Source: Streptomyces oceani (GTDB lineage: Bacteria; Actinomycetota; Actinomycetes; Streptomycetales; Streptomycetaceae). From it: DNA of 36,919 nt. Below are positions 7,433 through 15,122 of this stretch, in pieces. Each line of letters starts with the position of its first letter. Position 1 is the stretch's first letter. Both the position numbers and the translations under genes were made by a program. Location of the stretch: positions 1-36,919 of the forward strand of contig NZ_LJGU01000096.1 of the NCBI RefSeq assembly GCF_001751245.1, given 5' to 3'. The notes under the pieces are model-generated. The model did no database searches. It worked only from the letters and a program-made list of their open reading frames with translations, and was not told the DNA's origin.

Positions 7433-9034
7433 CTACTCCTGTGGAAGTTCGCCCGCCCGGAGCAGCCCGTACGTGTAGGCGTCGTCGAGTGCCTGCCAGG
7501 ATGCCGCGATGACGTTGTCCGCCACCCCTACGGTGCCCCACTCCGACGTACCGTCACTCGTCGAGATCAGGACTCGCGTCGTCGACTCGGTGCCGTGCCG
7601 CCCCTCCAGGATGCGCACCTTGTAGTCCACCAACTCCAGTCGGGCCAGTTCCGGGTAGATCCGTTCCAGGCCGTGCCGCAACGCCCGGTCCAACGCGTTG
7701 ACCGGTCCGTTGCCCTCGCCCGTGGCGACCACTCGCTCGCCCTTGGCCCACAGCCGTACGATCGCCTCGTTCGCGTGCGTGCCGTCCGGGCGGTCCTCGA
7801 CGATCACGCGCCAGGACTCCAGCCGGAAGAACCGGGGGGCACCGCGCCGCACCTCGTCCCGGAGCAACAACTCGAAGGAGGCGTCGGCCGCCTCGTACGA
7901 GAAGCCGCGCAGCTCCTGTTCCTTGACCCGGTCCACGACCCGGCCGACCAGGTCGCGATCGCTGGTGAGGTCGTAGCCGAGTTCCTTGCCCTTCAATTCG
8001 ACGAGCGCCCGTCCGGCCATGTCGGAGACCAGCATCCGCATGGAATTGCCGACGAGCTCCGGGTCGATGTGCTGGTACAGGTCCGGGTCCACCTTGATCG
8101 CGGAGGCGTGCAGGCCGGCCTTGTGCGCGAACGCCGAGGTGCCCACGTACGGCTGATGGGTGGATGGGGTGAGGTTGACGACCTCGGCGATGGCGTGCGA
8201 GGTGCGGGTCATCTCGGCGAGCGCGGCGTCCGGCACGACCCGACGACCGTGCTTGAGCTGCAGGGCAGCGACGACGGGGAAGAGGTTGGCGTTCCCCACC
8301 CGCTCGCCGTAGCCGTTGGCGGTGCACTGGACGTGGGTCGCGCCCGCGTCGACGGCGGCGAGTGTGTTGGCGACCGCGCAGCCGCTGTCGTCCTGGGCGT
8401 GGATACCCAGCCGGGCACCCGTCTCGGCCAGCACGCTTCGTACGATCCCGTCGACGTGGCTCGGCAGCATCCCGCCGTTGGTGTCGCAGAGCACCACCAC
8501 CTCGGCGCCCGATTCGTGTGCGGCGCGCGCGACATCGAGAGCGTAGGCGGGATTGGCGCGATATCCGTCGAAGAAGTGCTCACAGTCCACGAACACCCGA
8601 CAGCCGCGACCCCGCAGGTACTCCACCGTGTCGCGCACCATGCGGAGGTTCTCCTCCTGAGTGGTGCGCAACGCGAGATCGACATGCCGGTCATGGGACT
8701 TCGCGACGATCGTCACCACCGGGGCTCCGGCCTCCGCGAGCGCCACGACCTGCTGGTCGTCCCCCGCCCGTACGCCGGCCTTGCGAGTGGCGCCGAACGC
8801 CACGAGCCGAGCGGCGCGGAAGTCGATCTCGGCCTGGGCGCGCTGGAAGAACTCCGTGTCCCGGGGATTGGCACCCGGCCAGCCCCCCTCGATATAGCCG
8901 ACCCCGAACTCGTCCAGGTGCCGGGCGATGGTGAGCTTGTCCGCGACGCTCAGGTTGATGCCCTCCCGCTGGGCGCCATCGCGCAGCGTGGTGTCGAAGA
9001 CATGGAAATCGTCGCTGGGAACTTCCTGCGTCAT
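7433..9034 (-). CDS. cimA: (R)-citramalate synthase CimA
   Basis: A 533-aa CimA-type enzyme that condenses acetyl-CoA and pyruvate to citramalate, the threonine-independent entry into isoleucine synthesis. The TIM-barrel start FHVFDTTLRDGAQREGINLS, the CTANGYGERVGNANL block and AFAHKAGLHASAIKVDP are CimA features. The C-terminal part (ELRGFSYEAADASFELLL onward) is the LeuA-like regulatory domain that binds isoleucine in this family. One oddity: the usual HxHND metal motif reads GIHAQDDSG, so the second His is Gln. I chose ATG 9034 (family start, AGGAG upstream) rather than an open frame to 9103. It is preceded by a leader peptide and terminator. Homocitrate or 2-isopropylmalate synthase are less likely by sequence. 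Confidence 0.93.
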   Translation of the reverse strand: MTQEVPSDDFHVFDTTLRDGAQREGINLSVADKLTIARHLDEFGVGYIEGGWPGANPRDTEFFQRAQAEIDFRAARLVAFGATRKAGVRAGDDQQVVALAEAGAPVVTIVAKSHDRHVDLALRTTQEENLRMVRDTVEYLRGRGCRVFVDCEHFFDGYRANPAYALDVARAAHESGAEVVVLCDTNGGMLPSHVDGIVRSVLAETGARLGIHAQDDSGCAVANTLAAVDAGATHVQCTANGYGERVGNANLFPVVAALQLKHGRRVVPDAALAEMTRTSHAIAEVVNLTPSTHQPYVGTSAFAHKAGLHASAIKVDPDLYQHIDPELVGNSMRMLVSDMAGRALVELKGKELGYDLTSDRDLVGRVVDRVKEQELRGFSYEAADASFELLLRDEVRRGAPRFFRLESWRVIVEDRPDGTHANEAIVRLWAKGERVVATGEGNGPVNALDRALRHGLERIYPELARLELVDYKVRILEGRHGTESTTRVLISTSDGTSEWGTVGVADNVIAASWQALDDAYTYGLLRAGELPQE

Positions 9035-9127
9035 GGTGGTCTGACTCCTGTCGGTGAGCAAAAGTCCGGAAGACTCGGCTCCACATGTCCCACTCTCCCG
9101 CACGCCCCGGTCTCCGGATCGGTGGTC

Positions 9128-9164
9128 CGAAAACGAAAAGACCCCTCGCGGATGCGAGAGGTCT
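9128..9164 (-). terminator. Attenuator terminator upstream of cimA
   Basis: On the minus strand AGACCTCTCGC pairs with GCGAGGGGTCT across a 4-base loop (one G-T pair), followed directly by TTTCGTTTTC. A U-tailed terminator about 95 bases before the cimA ATG, with no gene before it except the short leader ORF, indicates transcription attenuation. Confidence 0.8.
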
Positions 9165-9239
9165 GCGCGCGGGTCTGAGACACGATGGCCGCCGCCACAC
9201 GGGGTCGGTGTGGCTGGCGGTCACTGCGGACCGGCGCGC
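9165..9239 (-). promoter_or_regulatory. Alternative RNA pairing arms of the cimA attenuator
   Basis: In the transcript, GCGCGCCGGTC at the end of the leader ORF (9239-9229) can pair with GACCCGCGCGC (9175-9165), which touches the terminator stem; there is one C-C mismatch. Between them CCACAC and GTGTGG form a further stem. Ribosome position on the leader codons would decide which stems form. The layout parallels the ilvB leader at 25740-25850. Confidence 0.55.
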
Positions 9240-9271
9240 TGAACACCAATAATAACGGCGAACCAGGGCAC
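9221..9271 (-). CDS. cimA leader peptide (Val/Ile-rich)
   Basis: A 16-codon ORF, VPWFAVIIGVQRAGPQ then TGA, 186 bases before cimA. Four of five consecutive residues are Val-Ile-Ile-Gly-Val, with Ile and Val codons adjacent, as expected for a peptide whose translation speed reports charged tRNA-Ile/Val. The GTG start has only a weak ribosome site (GAG about 9 bases upstream), so the exact start is uncertain. The C-terminal I-G-x-Q-R-A-G matches the ilvB leader peptide in this window, including twelve identical bases CAGCGCGCCGGT. A -10-like TATGGT (minus, 9322-9317) would place the transcript start about 40 bases upstream. Confidence 0.68.
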   Translation of the reverse strand: MPWFAVIIGVQRAGPQ

Positions 9272-9722
9272 GGCCGCAGTCTCGCACAGCCCTACGGCGC
9301 TCCCCCACGCCGTCTCACCATACGGAACCGCGCACGAGCGACGGAGACGGACGCGTGCGATGCCGGTCGGGGGCAGGCGACGGCAACCTGGCTCCCTCAC
9401 AGCTGCTCGATCTGGCGACAACAGCAGCCGATGGCGAACGCCAGGAGTACGTAAGCTCATACGCACCGTAGTCGGGGTGAGGCGGCGCTTCCGCTCGTAC
9501 TCCCGTCGCGTCTGGGACCACACTCCGCCCCCAGCGTCCATGGGCGCTCCTAGCAGGCAGGGAACTCACGTGAGCGATACGCATCGGTCCGCGATCTGGG
9601 ACTTCGTCCCAGCTCACCCCCCGGGCCCCGGCTCGCCCCCATCGGATGGAGCGACCGGCACACGGCTGACCTCGGCCGAGAGACGGTCCGGGCGGGCCGA
9701 TGGCCAGGCGGAGGCAGGCGGC
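9272..9722. other. Intergenic region between cimA leader and ESX-like gene
   Basis: Divergent control region for the cimA leader (minus) and the accessory island (plus). No recognised gene. A plus-strand GTG at 9570 with AGGGA upstream is in frame with the ESX-like gene and would add 51 Pro/Gly/Arg-rich residues. That stretch contains a tight hairpin CTGGGAC-TTC-GTCCCAG (9596-9612). I treat 9570-9722 as an uncertain N-terminal extension or leader. Confidence 0.45.
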
Positions 9723-10046
9723 ATGAGATCCGATCAGTCCCTGTGGCGGACGACCGCGCAGGAAGTGGGTGCGCTCAGCAGGAACGTACGGCAGGGCTTG
9801 TCAGAGTTGAGCACCGCCCAACGGGGCCTGGGCGCCGACAGTATTCCCGTCACCGGATTCAGCATCGGGGCCGCGCAGCGATCCACGTACACGTCCTGGA
9901 AGCGCTACGTGGGGCTCGTCAGTCGCGAGTGCGAAGAGCTGACAGGGAAGCTCGAGAATGCCGGGAACGGCCATTACGCCAACGAGCAGGACACGAGAAG
10001 AGCCTTCGTCACCCAACAGTCCGCATCGGCCCAGCACGGTAACTGA
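9723..10046 (+). CDS. ESX/WXG100-like small helical protein
   Basis: A 107-aa, mostly helical protein with no signal peptide. Its size, the central Trp in YTSWKRYVGLVSRECEELTGKLENAG and its place directly before an alpha/beta hydrolase with a helical N-terminus fit the ESX (type VII secretion) partner proteins common in Streptomyces effector loci, but a strict W-x-G motif is missing. ATG 9723 has GGAGG 8 bases upstream and gives the usual 100-residue length; an in-frame GTG at 9570, also with a ribosome site, would make it 158 aa. Composition is high GC, like the host genes. It is probably co-transcribed with the hydrolase gene 49 bases downstream. Function as partner or targeting factor is inferred. 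Confidence 0.65.
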   Translation: MRSDQSLWRTTAQEVGALSRNVRQGLSELSTAQRGLGADSIPVTGFSIGAAQRSTYTSWKRYVGLVSRECEELTGKLENAGNGHYANEQDTRRAFVTQQSASAQHGN

Positions 10047-10095
10047 CGCCATCGGCCCGTGTTTCGGTCCTCGAATCTGAACGGCACCCACAAGG

Positions 10096-11889
10096 ATGGT
10101 TTCCTTCCGAAGCCTACGCGACGTGAACCTCGAGGAGTTCGAGGCCGCGGCGGACGGCTATCACCTGCTGAGCAGCACCGCCCGTGCGGCCAAGGACGAA
10201 CTCAGCAACAGCATCATCGCCAAGACCATGCCCGACCCCGAACCTGGCGACGCCGATTCGGGCCAGGGGTTGGTGGGTCAGGCCGCCACTGCCGCGCACG
10301 AAAGGCTGTCACGACTCTCGAAGAACTTTCACTACACGCAGGTTGAGTGTGGACTACTCGGCGCGTCCTTCAACGCGGTCGCCACCGAACTGCGCGCGGT
10401 GCGGAAGAAGCTGGACACCGTGCTTGCGGAGGCGGAAAGCGCGGGCTTGACTGTACGGGACGACGGCTCCGTCTCTTATCCCCCCGCCGGGCGTGAAATT
10501 GACGGAAAGACCCCGGAAGGCGGCTTCACCCGAGGCTTCACGGATCCCACCGCCAAGGGCGTGGCGGCTCAGGCGGCGTACCTTACGCCCAACCCGAAGG
10601 CGGAACTCGCCCAGCAGTGTGCGGACGACATCGCAAACGCCGTACGGGAGGCCAGCGAGATCGACGAACGCTGGTCACCGAAGATCGAACGACTCAAGGC
10701 GCAGAAAGACTTGGCCATTACCGCCAAGGATTGGGCCAACGTGCACGGCGACCAGCGGGCCGTCCAGAAGGTCGCGGATGAGTACCTGGAGAGGGAGAGC
10801 ATCCCCGAAGGAAAGACGCCGGGGGAGAACGCGAAGTGGTGGCAGTCCCTGTCCGCTCAGGAGAAGGCTGATTACGTGTCTCTCTATCCCGCGTCAATCG
10901 GCTCCCTGGACGGCCTCCCGGCCGAGGTACGCGACGAGGCGAACCGCGCCGTGCTGGCTGAGAAGAAGGGCGCCTACGAGTTGCAACTAGCATCCATGCC
11001 ACCAGAGCCTTGGCCCAAATACTTAAATGGAGGAGGAAGGGCGGGAATGGTGCATAGCACAGAATGGCTAGAATGGCACAACAGAAGAGAGCAGCTAGAG
11101 AATTCACTGATGGGAATCAGATCAATCCAAGACCGCTTTTCCAATACCGGAAAGAACGGACTTCCAGATGCCTATCTTCTAGGATTCAGTCCTGAAGGCA
11201 ACGGAAGGGCAATTATCGCTAATGGAAACCCAGATACAGCAGACCACATCGCAGTGTACGTGCCAGGAACTACAGCAAGACTTGAGAACATTCAAGGCGA
11301 CATGGATCGAATGAATGCTCTATGGCGCCAGAGTCAGAGCATCTCTGGCGCGGATGATGTTTCAACCATCACCTGGCTTGGATATGACGCTCCGCAGGAT
11401 GTAGTTACCGACGCCCCTCTCGCGTCATACGCAAACGAGGGGGCCCCAAGCCTAAACCGATTCCTGAACGGATTAGATGAAACCAATGGGTCACAACATC
11501 GAACCACAATCGGCCATTCTTACGGAACGACACTCATTGGATCAGCTGCCCGCCAGAACGAACTGAGTACGGATGACGTGATCCTTGTAGGAAGTCCGGG
11601 CGTACAGGTGGGAAGTTCCTCAGAAATGGACGTACCTGCAGGTAACGTTTGGAATCAAGACGCGGAGGGCGATTATGTACCAGAAATTGGAAGGTGGGGA
11701 CACGGAGGAAGCAGCTGGGAAATTGGCGGCGGAACATTGATCATTCCTAGCGACCAAGAATTCGGAGCAAAGCAATTGAGCACTGACACCAGGGGACATA
11801 GCGACTATTGGAATAAAGGGTCGCAAAGTTTGTATAATCAAGCCGCTGTCGTTACCGGAAAGAGCAGGGAAGTGATTCTCGATCAATGA
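10096..11889 (+). CDS. Alpha/beta hydrolase (DUF1023-type) with helical N-terminal domain
   Basis: A 597-aa protein. Residues 1-250 are helical and ESX-target-like; WWQSLSAQEKADYVSLYPASIGSLDGLPAEVRDEANRAVL is the conserved stretch before DUF1023 domains. The hydrolase domain follows: VYVPGTTARL, nucleophile elbow GHSYGTT (Ser475) and RGHSDYW (His568, probable catalytic His). There is no classical signal peptide, consistent with type VII export; the substrate is unknown. Base composition breaks near 10985 (residue about 297): sampled lines give 68% GC before and 47-52% after, and two TTA codons (11023-11025, 11473-11475) lie in the second part, so the catalytic half looks exchanged or foreign and may depend on bldA tRNA. 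The stop codon overlaps an ATG (ATGA, 11886-11889). Lipase, esterase or toxin are all possible. Confidence 0.8.
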   Translation: MVSFRSLRDVNLEEFEAAADGYHLLSSTARAAKDELSNSIIAKTMPDPEPGDADSGQGLVGQAATAAHERLSRLSKNFHYTQVECGLLGASFNAVATELRAVRKKLDTVLAEAESAGLTVRDDGSVSYPPAGREIDGKTPEGGFTRGFTDPTAKGVAAQAAYLTPNPKAELAQQCADDIANAVREASEIDERWSPKIERLKAQKDLAITAKDWANVHGDQRAVQKVADEYLERESIPEGKTPGENAKWWQSLSAQEKADYVSLYPASIGSLDGLPAEVRDEANRAVLAEKKGAYELQLASMPPEPWPKYLNGGGRAGMVHSTEWLEWHNRREQLENSLMGIRSIQDRFSNTGKNGLPDAYLLGFSPEGNGRAIIANGNPDTADHIAVYVPGTTARLENIQGDMDRMNALWRQSQSISGADDVSTITWLGYDAPQDVVTDAPLASYANEGAPSLNRFLNGLDETNGSQHRTTIGHSYGTTLIGSAARQNELSTDDVILVGSPGVQVGSSSEMDVPAGNVWNQDAEGDYVPEIGRWGHGGSSWEIGGGTLIIPSDQEFGAKQLSTDTRGHSDYWNKGSQSLYNQAAVVTGKSREVILDQ

Positions 11890-11947
11890 AAATCGCTGGC
11901 TAATCACTACTCTCGCCCTATCGACATCAATCTACACTGGATGCGCC
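11886..11947 (+). other. Out-of-frame lipoprotein signal peptide remnant
   Basis: ATG at 11886 overlaps the hydrolase stop codon, but its frame ends after MKIAG. The frame of the downstream ORF reads NRWLITTLALSTSIYTGCA just before the ATG at 11948, which is a lipoprotein signal with a near-standard lipobox (YTGC), yet it has no start codon. One extra A in the AAAA run at 11889-11892 would join them as MKNRWLITTLALS...GC. This is a one-base loss, either a sequencing error or a real frameshift. Confidence 0.65.
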
Positions 11948-12424
11948 ATGGAACAACCAAAAAGTACCAATGGGAACATCGAGACTCGAAGCGTTAAGAG
12001 CGTAGACAGCGAAACAAAGAGCGTTTCGAGCGACGTGCTTGATATCATCTCGCTGAAAGGTAAAACAACCGACGTCGGACCAGGCACAGGGTCATGCGAT
12101 ATAAATGGTGAATCAACTGAGGGCACTTTCATGGTGCGCCACCCTTGGAGCATCTCCGGATCGACAGTGCTAGAGCTTGAAGATGCCATGCAAAGGCTAC
12201 ACATTAATCTTCCACAACATGGATGGAAGGTTTCCCGCTACGGAAATAATACTAGCAAGAATGCCAGCCTCGAACTAACGGCAGACCATGAAGAGAAGAA
12301 ATTCTCCCTCAATATTGTACTAATAGAGAATTCGGGAAACAGCTCTCAGCTCCCCATCCTAGCTGTAACTGTAGTATCCGACTGCTACAAAATTCCCGAA
12401 GGGGAGGAATTGGAGCACTATTGA
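11948..12424 (+). CDS. Small lipoprotein-like protein, possible immunity partner, 5' frameshifted
   Basis: As it stands the ORF gives 158 aa from ATG 11948 with no ribosome site. With one base restored at 11889-11892 it becomes about 179 aa: a 19-residue signal peptide, lipobox Cys, a Ser/Thr/Lys-rich linker and a globular domain (ISLKGKTTDVGPGTGSC, MVRHPWSI, AMQRLHINLPQHGWKVSRYG, ASLELTADHEEKKFSLNIVL, TVVSDC). Two Cys could form a disulfide outside the membrane. I recall related Streptomyces lipoproteins but no function. It shares the low GC of the hydrolase C-terminal half and follows it with overlap, so the two probably moved together. An immunity or chaperone role is inference from position only. 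Confidence 0.6.
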   Translation: MEQPKSTNGNIETRSVKSVDSETKSVSSDVLDIISLKGKTTDVGPGTGSCDINGESTEGTFMVRHPWSISGSTVLELEDAMQRLHINLPQHGWKVSRYGNNTSKNASLELTADHEEKKFSLNIVLIENSGNSSQLPILAVTVVSDCYKIPEGEELEHY

Positions 12425-12452
12425 AGTATGCAGGACCGCTATTCATGCCAAA

Positions 12453-12483
12453 GCGCCCGGCAGCGGGTACACGTGCCGGGCGC
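12453..12483. terminator. Hairpin between lipoprotein gene and ilvE
   Basis: Perfect 10-bp arms GCGCCCGGCA and TGCCGGGCGC with an 11-base loop, placed between convergent genes (28 bases after the lipoprotein stop codon, 20 bases after the ilvE stop codon). Probably serves both directions. It also marks the return to host-like GC content. Confidence 0.75.
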
Positions 12484-12503
12484 CCGCCAGACGGCGCGTG
12501 CCG

Positions 12504-13607
12504 TCAGGCCAACTGGTGCATCCAGCCGTGGGGATCAGGGGCCCGTCCCGTCTGAACAGCGAGCAGCGCTTCCCGTAGCCGTTTGGTGATCGGTCCCGGT
12601 TCGCCGTCGCCCACCAGCCACTGCCCGTGCGCCGACTTCACCTCTCCGACGGGAGTGATCACGGCGGCCGTGCCGCAGGCGAAGACTTCGGTCAGAGTGC
12701 CGTCGGCATTCCCGGTGCGCCATTCGTCGGTCGAGATCCGCGCCTCACCCGTGCCGAACCCCATGTCCTGAGCGATGTTCAGCAGCGAGTCGCGAGTGAT
12801 GCCCGGAAGCAGCGTGCCGGTGAGTTCGGGGGTGACGATTCGGGCGTCGGAGCCTTCCCCATACACGAAGTACAGGTTCATGCCGCCCATTTCCTCGACA
12901 TAACGCCGTTCGACGGCGTCCAGCCAGACGACCTCGTCGCAGCCCTGCTCCATTGCGGCGGCCCGGGCGGCGAGCGAGCCAGCGTAGTTGCCTCCGGTCT
13001 TGGCCGCGCCCATACCGCCGGGCGCCGCACGCACGTACTCCTCGGAGAGCCAGACGGAGACCGGCTTCACGCCTCTGGGGAAGTACGCGCCGGCGGGCGA
13101 GGCGATGACGATGAAGAGGTACTCGCTCGCCGGTCGGACGCCGAGGCCGTTCTCGTTGGCGATCATGAAGGGGCGCAGGTACAGCGACTCCTCGCCCGAG
13201 CCGGGGACCCAGTCCGCGTCCTGTCGCACAAGGAGGTCGCACGCCTCGACGAAGGTCTCCACGGGCAGTTCGGGCATGGCCAGTCGACGTGCGGAGTTCT
13301 GGAAACGCCGGGCGTTCGCGTCCGGACGGAAGGTCGCCACGGAACCGTCCGGCTGCCGGTACGCCTTCAGGCCCTCGAAGATGGTCTGCGCGTAGTGCAG
13401 GATCATGTTGGACGGGTGCACCTCGAGTGGTGCGTACGGGCGCAGTTGGGCATCGTGCCAGCCGCGCCCCTCCGTCCAGCTGATCGTGACCATGTGATCG
13501 GTGAAATGGCGACCGAAGCCGGGGTCAGCCAGCACGGTCTCGCGCTCCGCCGCGGAGAGCGGATGGGCCGAGGGCTTGAGTTCGAAGTCGATTCGGGGCG
13601 TCGTCAT
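12504..13607 (-). CDS. ilvE: Branched-chain amino acid aminotransferase IlvE
   Basis: A 367-aa PLP-dependent fold-type IV aminotransferase that interconverts branched-chain 2-oxo acids and Leu/Ile/Val using glutamate. The PLP lysine is K203 in GGMGAAKTGGNYAGS. The class motif YVEEMGGMNLYFVY and the C-terminal VFACGTAAVITPVG phosphate-binding loop are present. Length is normal and ATG 13607 has GGAGG about 10 bases upstream. It stands alone (353 bases to leuB upstream) and so probably has its own promoter; a GATAAT-like element lies about 90 bases upstream on the minus strand. It completes the pathways fed by cimA, leuB and ilvBNC nearby. Confidence 0.96.
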   Translation of the reverse strand: MTTPRIDFELKPSAHPLSAAERETVLADPGFGRHFTDHMVTISWTEGRGWHDAQLRPYAPLEVHPSNMILHYAQTIFEGLKAYRQPDGSVATFRPDANARRFQNSARRLAMPELPVETFVEACDLLVRQDADWVPGSGEESLYLRPFMIANENGLGVRPASEYLFIVIASPAGAYFPRGVKPVSVWLSEEYVRAAPGGMGAAKTGGNYAGSLAARAAAMEQGCDEVVWLDAVERRYVEEMGGMNLYFVYGEGSDARIVTPELTGTLLPGITRDSLLNIAQDMGFGTGEARISTDEWRTGNADGTLTEVFACGTAAVITPVGEVKSAHGQWLVGDGEPGPITKRLREALLAVQTGRAPDPHGWMHQLA

Positions 13608-13960
13608 GTGAGGAAGTCCTCCGCTGAGAGTCGTGGCGGACCGCGCCTCGCCGGCCGTCCCTGCTGGTGCTAGGAAGTCCGAGTTTCCCCGCGCACCGCG
13701 GTCCCCTTCGATTATCGCTCATCGAGGACCGCAGGGCGGACGGCCGTACGAGACGTGGTCCTGTGGAGATGGTGGCACTCGACCCGTCGCTTGCCCACCT
13801 GCGCGGCTGGGCCCGGCCCCGAGTACGTGGCGCGTTGCGCCCGCGCGACCGACGGCCGGGCGCGTGAGCGCCCTCCCCTGTGGCGGCGCGCTGCTGGACG
13901 GAGCCGGGTCGCCGGCGTCAGGGCCGCACTGTTCGGTGCGGCGAGTCCGGTGGCCTCGGG
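13608..13960. other. Intergenic region between leuB and ilvE
   Basis: No supported gene: the plus-strand frames here are GC-rich open frames without ribosome sites or domains. It should hold the ilvE promoter and the 3' end of the leuB transcript. A small stem CCGCAC-TGTTCG-GTGCGG lies about 20 bases past the leuB stop codon. I see no leader peptide or attenuator like those of cimA and ilvB. Confidence 0.5.
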
Positions 13961-14998
13961 TCAGGCGCTGACCCGGGCGACGATCGCGTCCCCCGTCTCG
14001 CGGGTGGTGCGTCCGGTGTGCCGCTCCGCTAGGTCCGCGGCGACGGCCTCCTCGATACGCGCGGCTTCCGGCTCGTGCCCGAGGTGCCGCAGCAGGAGGG
14101 CGACGGACAGGATGGTGGCCGTCGGGTCGGCGGTGTTGGTGCCGGCGATGTCCGGCGCGGAGCCGTGTACCGGTTCGAACATGGAGGGGAAGTCCCGCGA
14201 CGGGTTGATGTTCCCGGAGGCGGCCAGGCCGATGCCGCCGCTCACGGCAGCGGCGAGATCGGTGATGATGTCACCGAAGAGGTTGTCGGTGACGATCACG
14301 TCGAACCGGGCCGGGTCGGTCGCCAGGAAGATCGTCGCGGCGTCGACGTGCAGATAGTCGGTGCTGACGGCTGGATACTCCTGACCGATCCGGTCGAAGG
14401 TCTCCTTCCACAGCTGGCCCGCGTACACCAACACGTTGTTCTTGTGCACCAGCGTGAGCTTCTTGCGCGGACGGGCGTTGGCCCGCTCGAAGGCGTCGCG
14501 CACGACCCGCTGCACGCCGTACGCCGTGTTGAGGCTGACCTCTGTGGCCACCTCGGCCGGTGTGCCGGTACGAAGGCTGCCGCCGTTGCCGACGTACGGC
14601 CCCTCGGTGCCCTCCCGTACCACCACGAAGTCGATCTCCGGACGCCCCGCCAGTGGTGTCTCGGTGTTCGGGAAGAGCCTCGAGGGACGCAGGTTGACGT
14701 AGTGCTCGAAGGCGAATCGCAGCTTGAGGAGCAGTCCGCGCTCCAGGACACCGGAGGGCACGGACGGGTCGCCGATCGCGCCGAGCAGGATCGCCTCGTG
14801 CTTCCCCAACTGCTCCAGCTCTGCGTCCGGCAGGGTCTCGCCGGTCGCGTGCCATCGACGGGCGCCCAGGTCGTACTCCTCGGTCTCCAGTTTGACGTCC
14901 TGCGGGAGGACGGAGCTGAGGACCTTCAGACCTTCGGAAACGACCTCCGGGCCGATGCCGTCTCCGGGGATCACTGCGAGATTGATGCTGCGCGCCAT
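13961..14998 (-). CDS. leuB: 3-isopropylmalate dehydrogenase LeuB
   Basis: A 345-aa NAD-dependent decarboxylating dehydrogenase for the third step of leucine synthesis (the same class of enzyme also acts on beta-methylmalate in the citramalate route). Motifs in order: [10 protein letters not shown] at the N-terminus, [14 protein letters not shown], the catalytic Lys in [10 protein letters not shown], the metal-binding Asp residues in [14 protein letters not shown] and the NAD adenosine loop [19 protein letters not shown]. Length is normal for actinobacterial LeuB. It is a lone gene here; leuC and leuD are not in the window. With cimA nearby it may serve both leucine and isoleucine. Confidence 0.95.
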   Translation of the reverse strand: MARSINLAVIPGDGIGPEVVSEGLKVLSSVLPQDVKLETEEYDLGARRWHATGETLPDAELEQLGKHEAILLGAIGDPSVPSGVLERGLLLKLRFAFEHYVNLRPSRLFPNTETPLAGRPEIDFVVVREGTEGPYVGNGGSLRTGTPAEVATEVSLNTAYGVQRVVRDAFERANARPRKKLTLVHKNNVLVYAGQLWKETFDRIGQEYPAVSTDYLHVDAATIFLATDPARFDVIVTDNLFGDIITDLAAAVSGGIGLAASGNINPSRDFPSMFEPVHGSAPDIAGTNTADPTATILSVALLLRHLGHEPEAARIEEAVAADLAERHTGRTTRETGDAIVARVSA

Positions 14999-15122
14999 GA
15001 GCGGGACTCTACTCGCATCCCATGAAATGACACACGCCCGTCCGCATCATGGACGGCTCCCGCTGCTCCGTACACCCGCTCGCCCCACGCGCGGCAAGCG
15101 GGGGCGAGCGAGTGCGACGTGG

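Noticed and set aside
11886..11903. A five-codon ORF MKIAG overlapping the hydrolase stop codon
   Set aside because: Too short to be a product by itself; better explained as the true lipoprotein start displaced by a one-base loss.
13755..14357. Plus-strand ORFs over the leuB 3' end and intergenic region
   Set aside because: Antisense to leuB, low complexity, no ribosome site.
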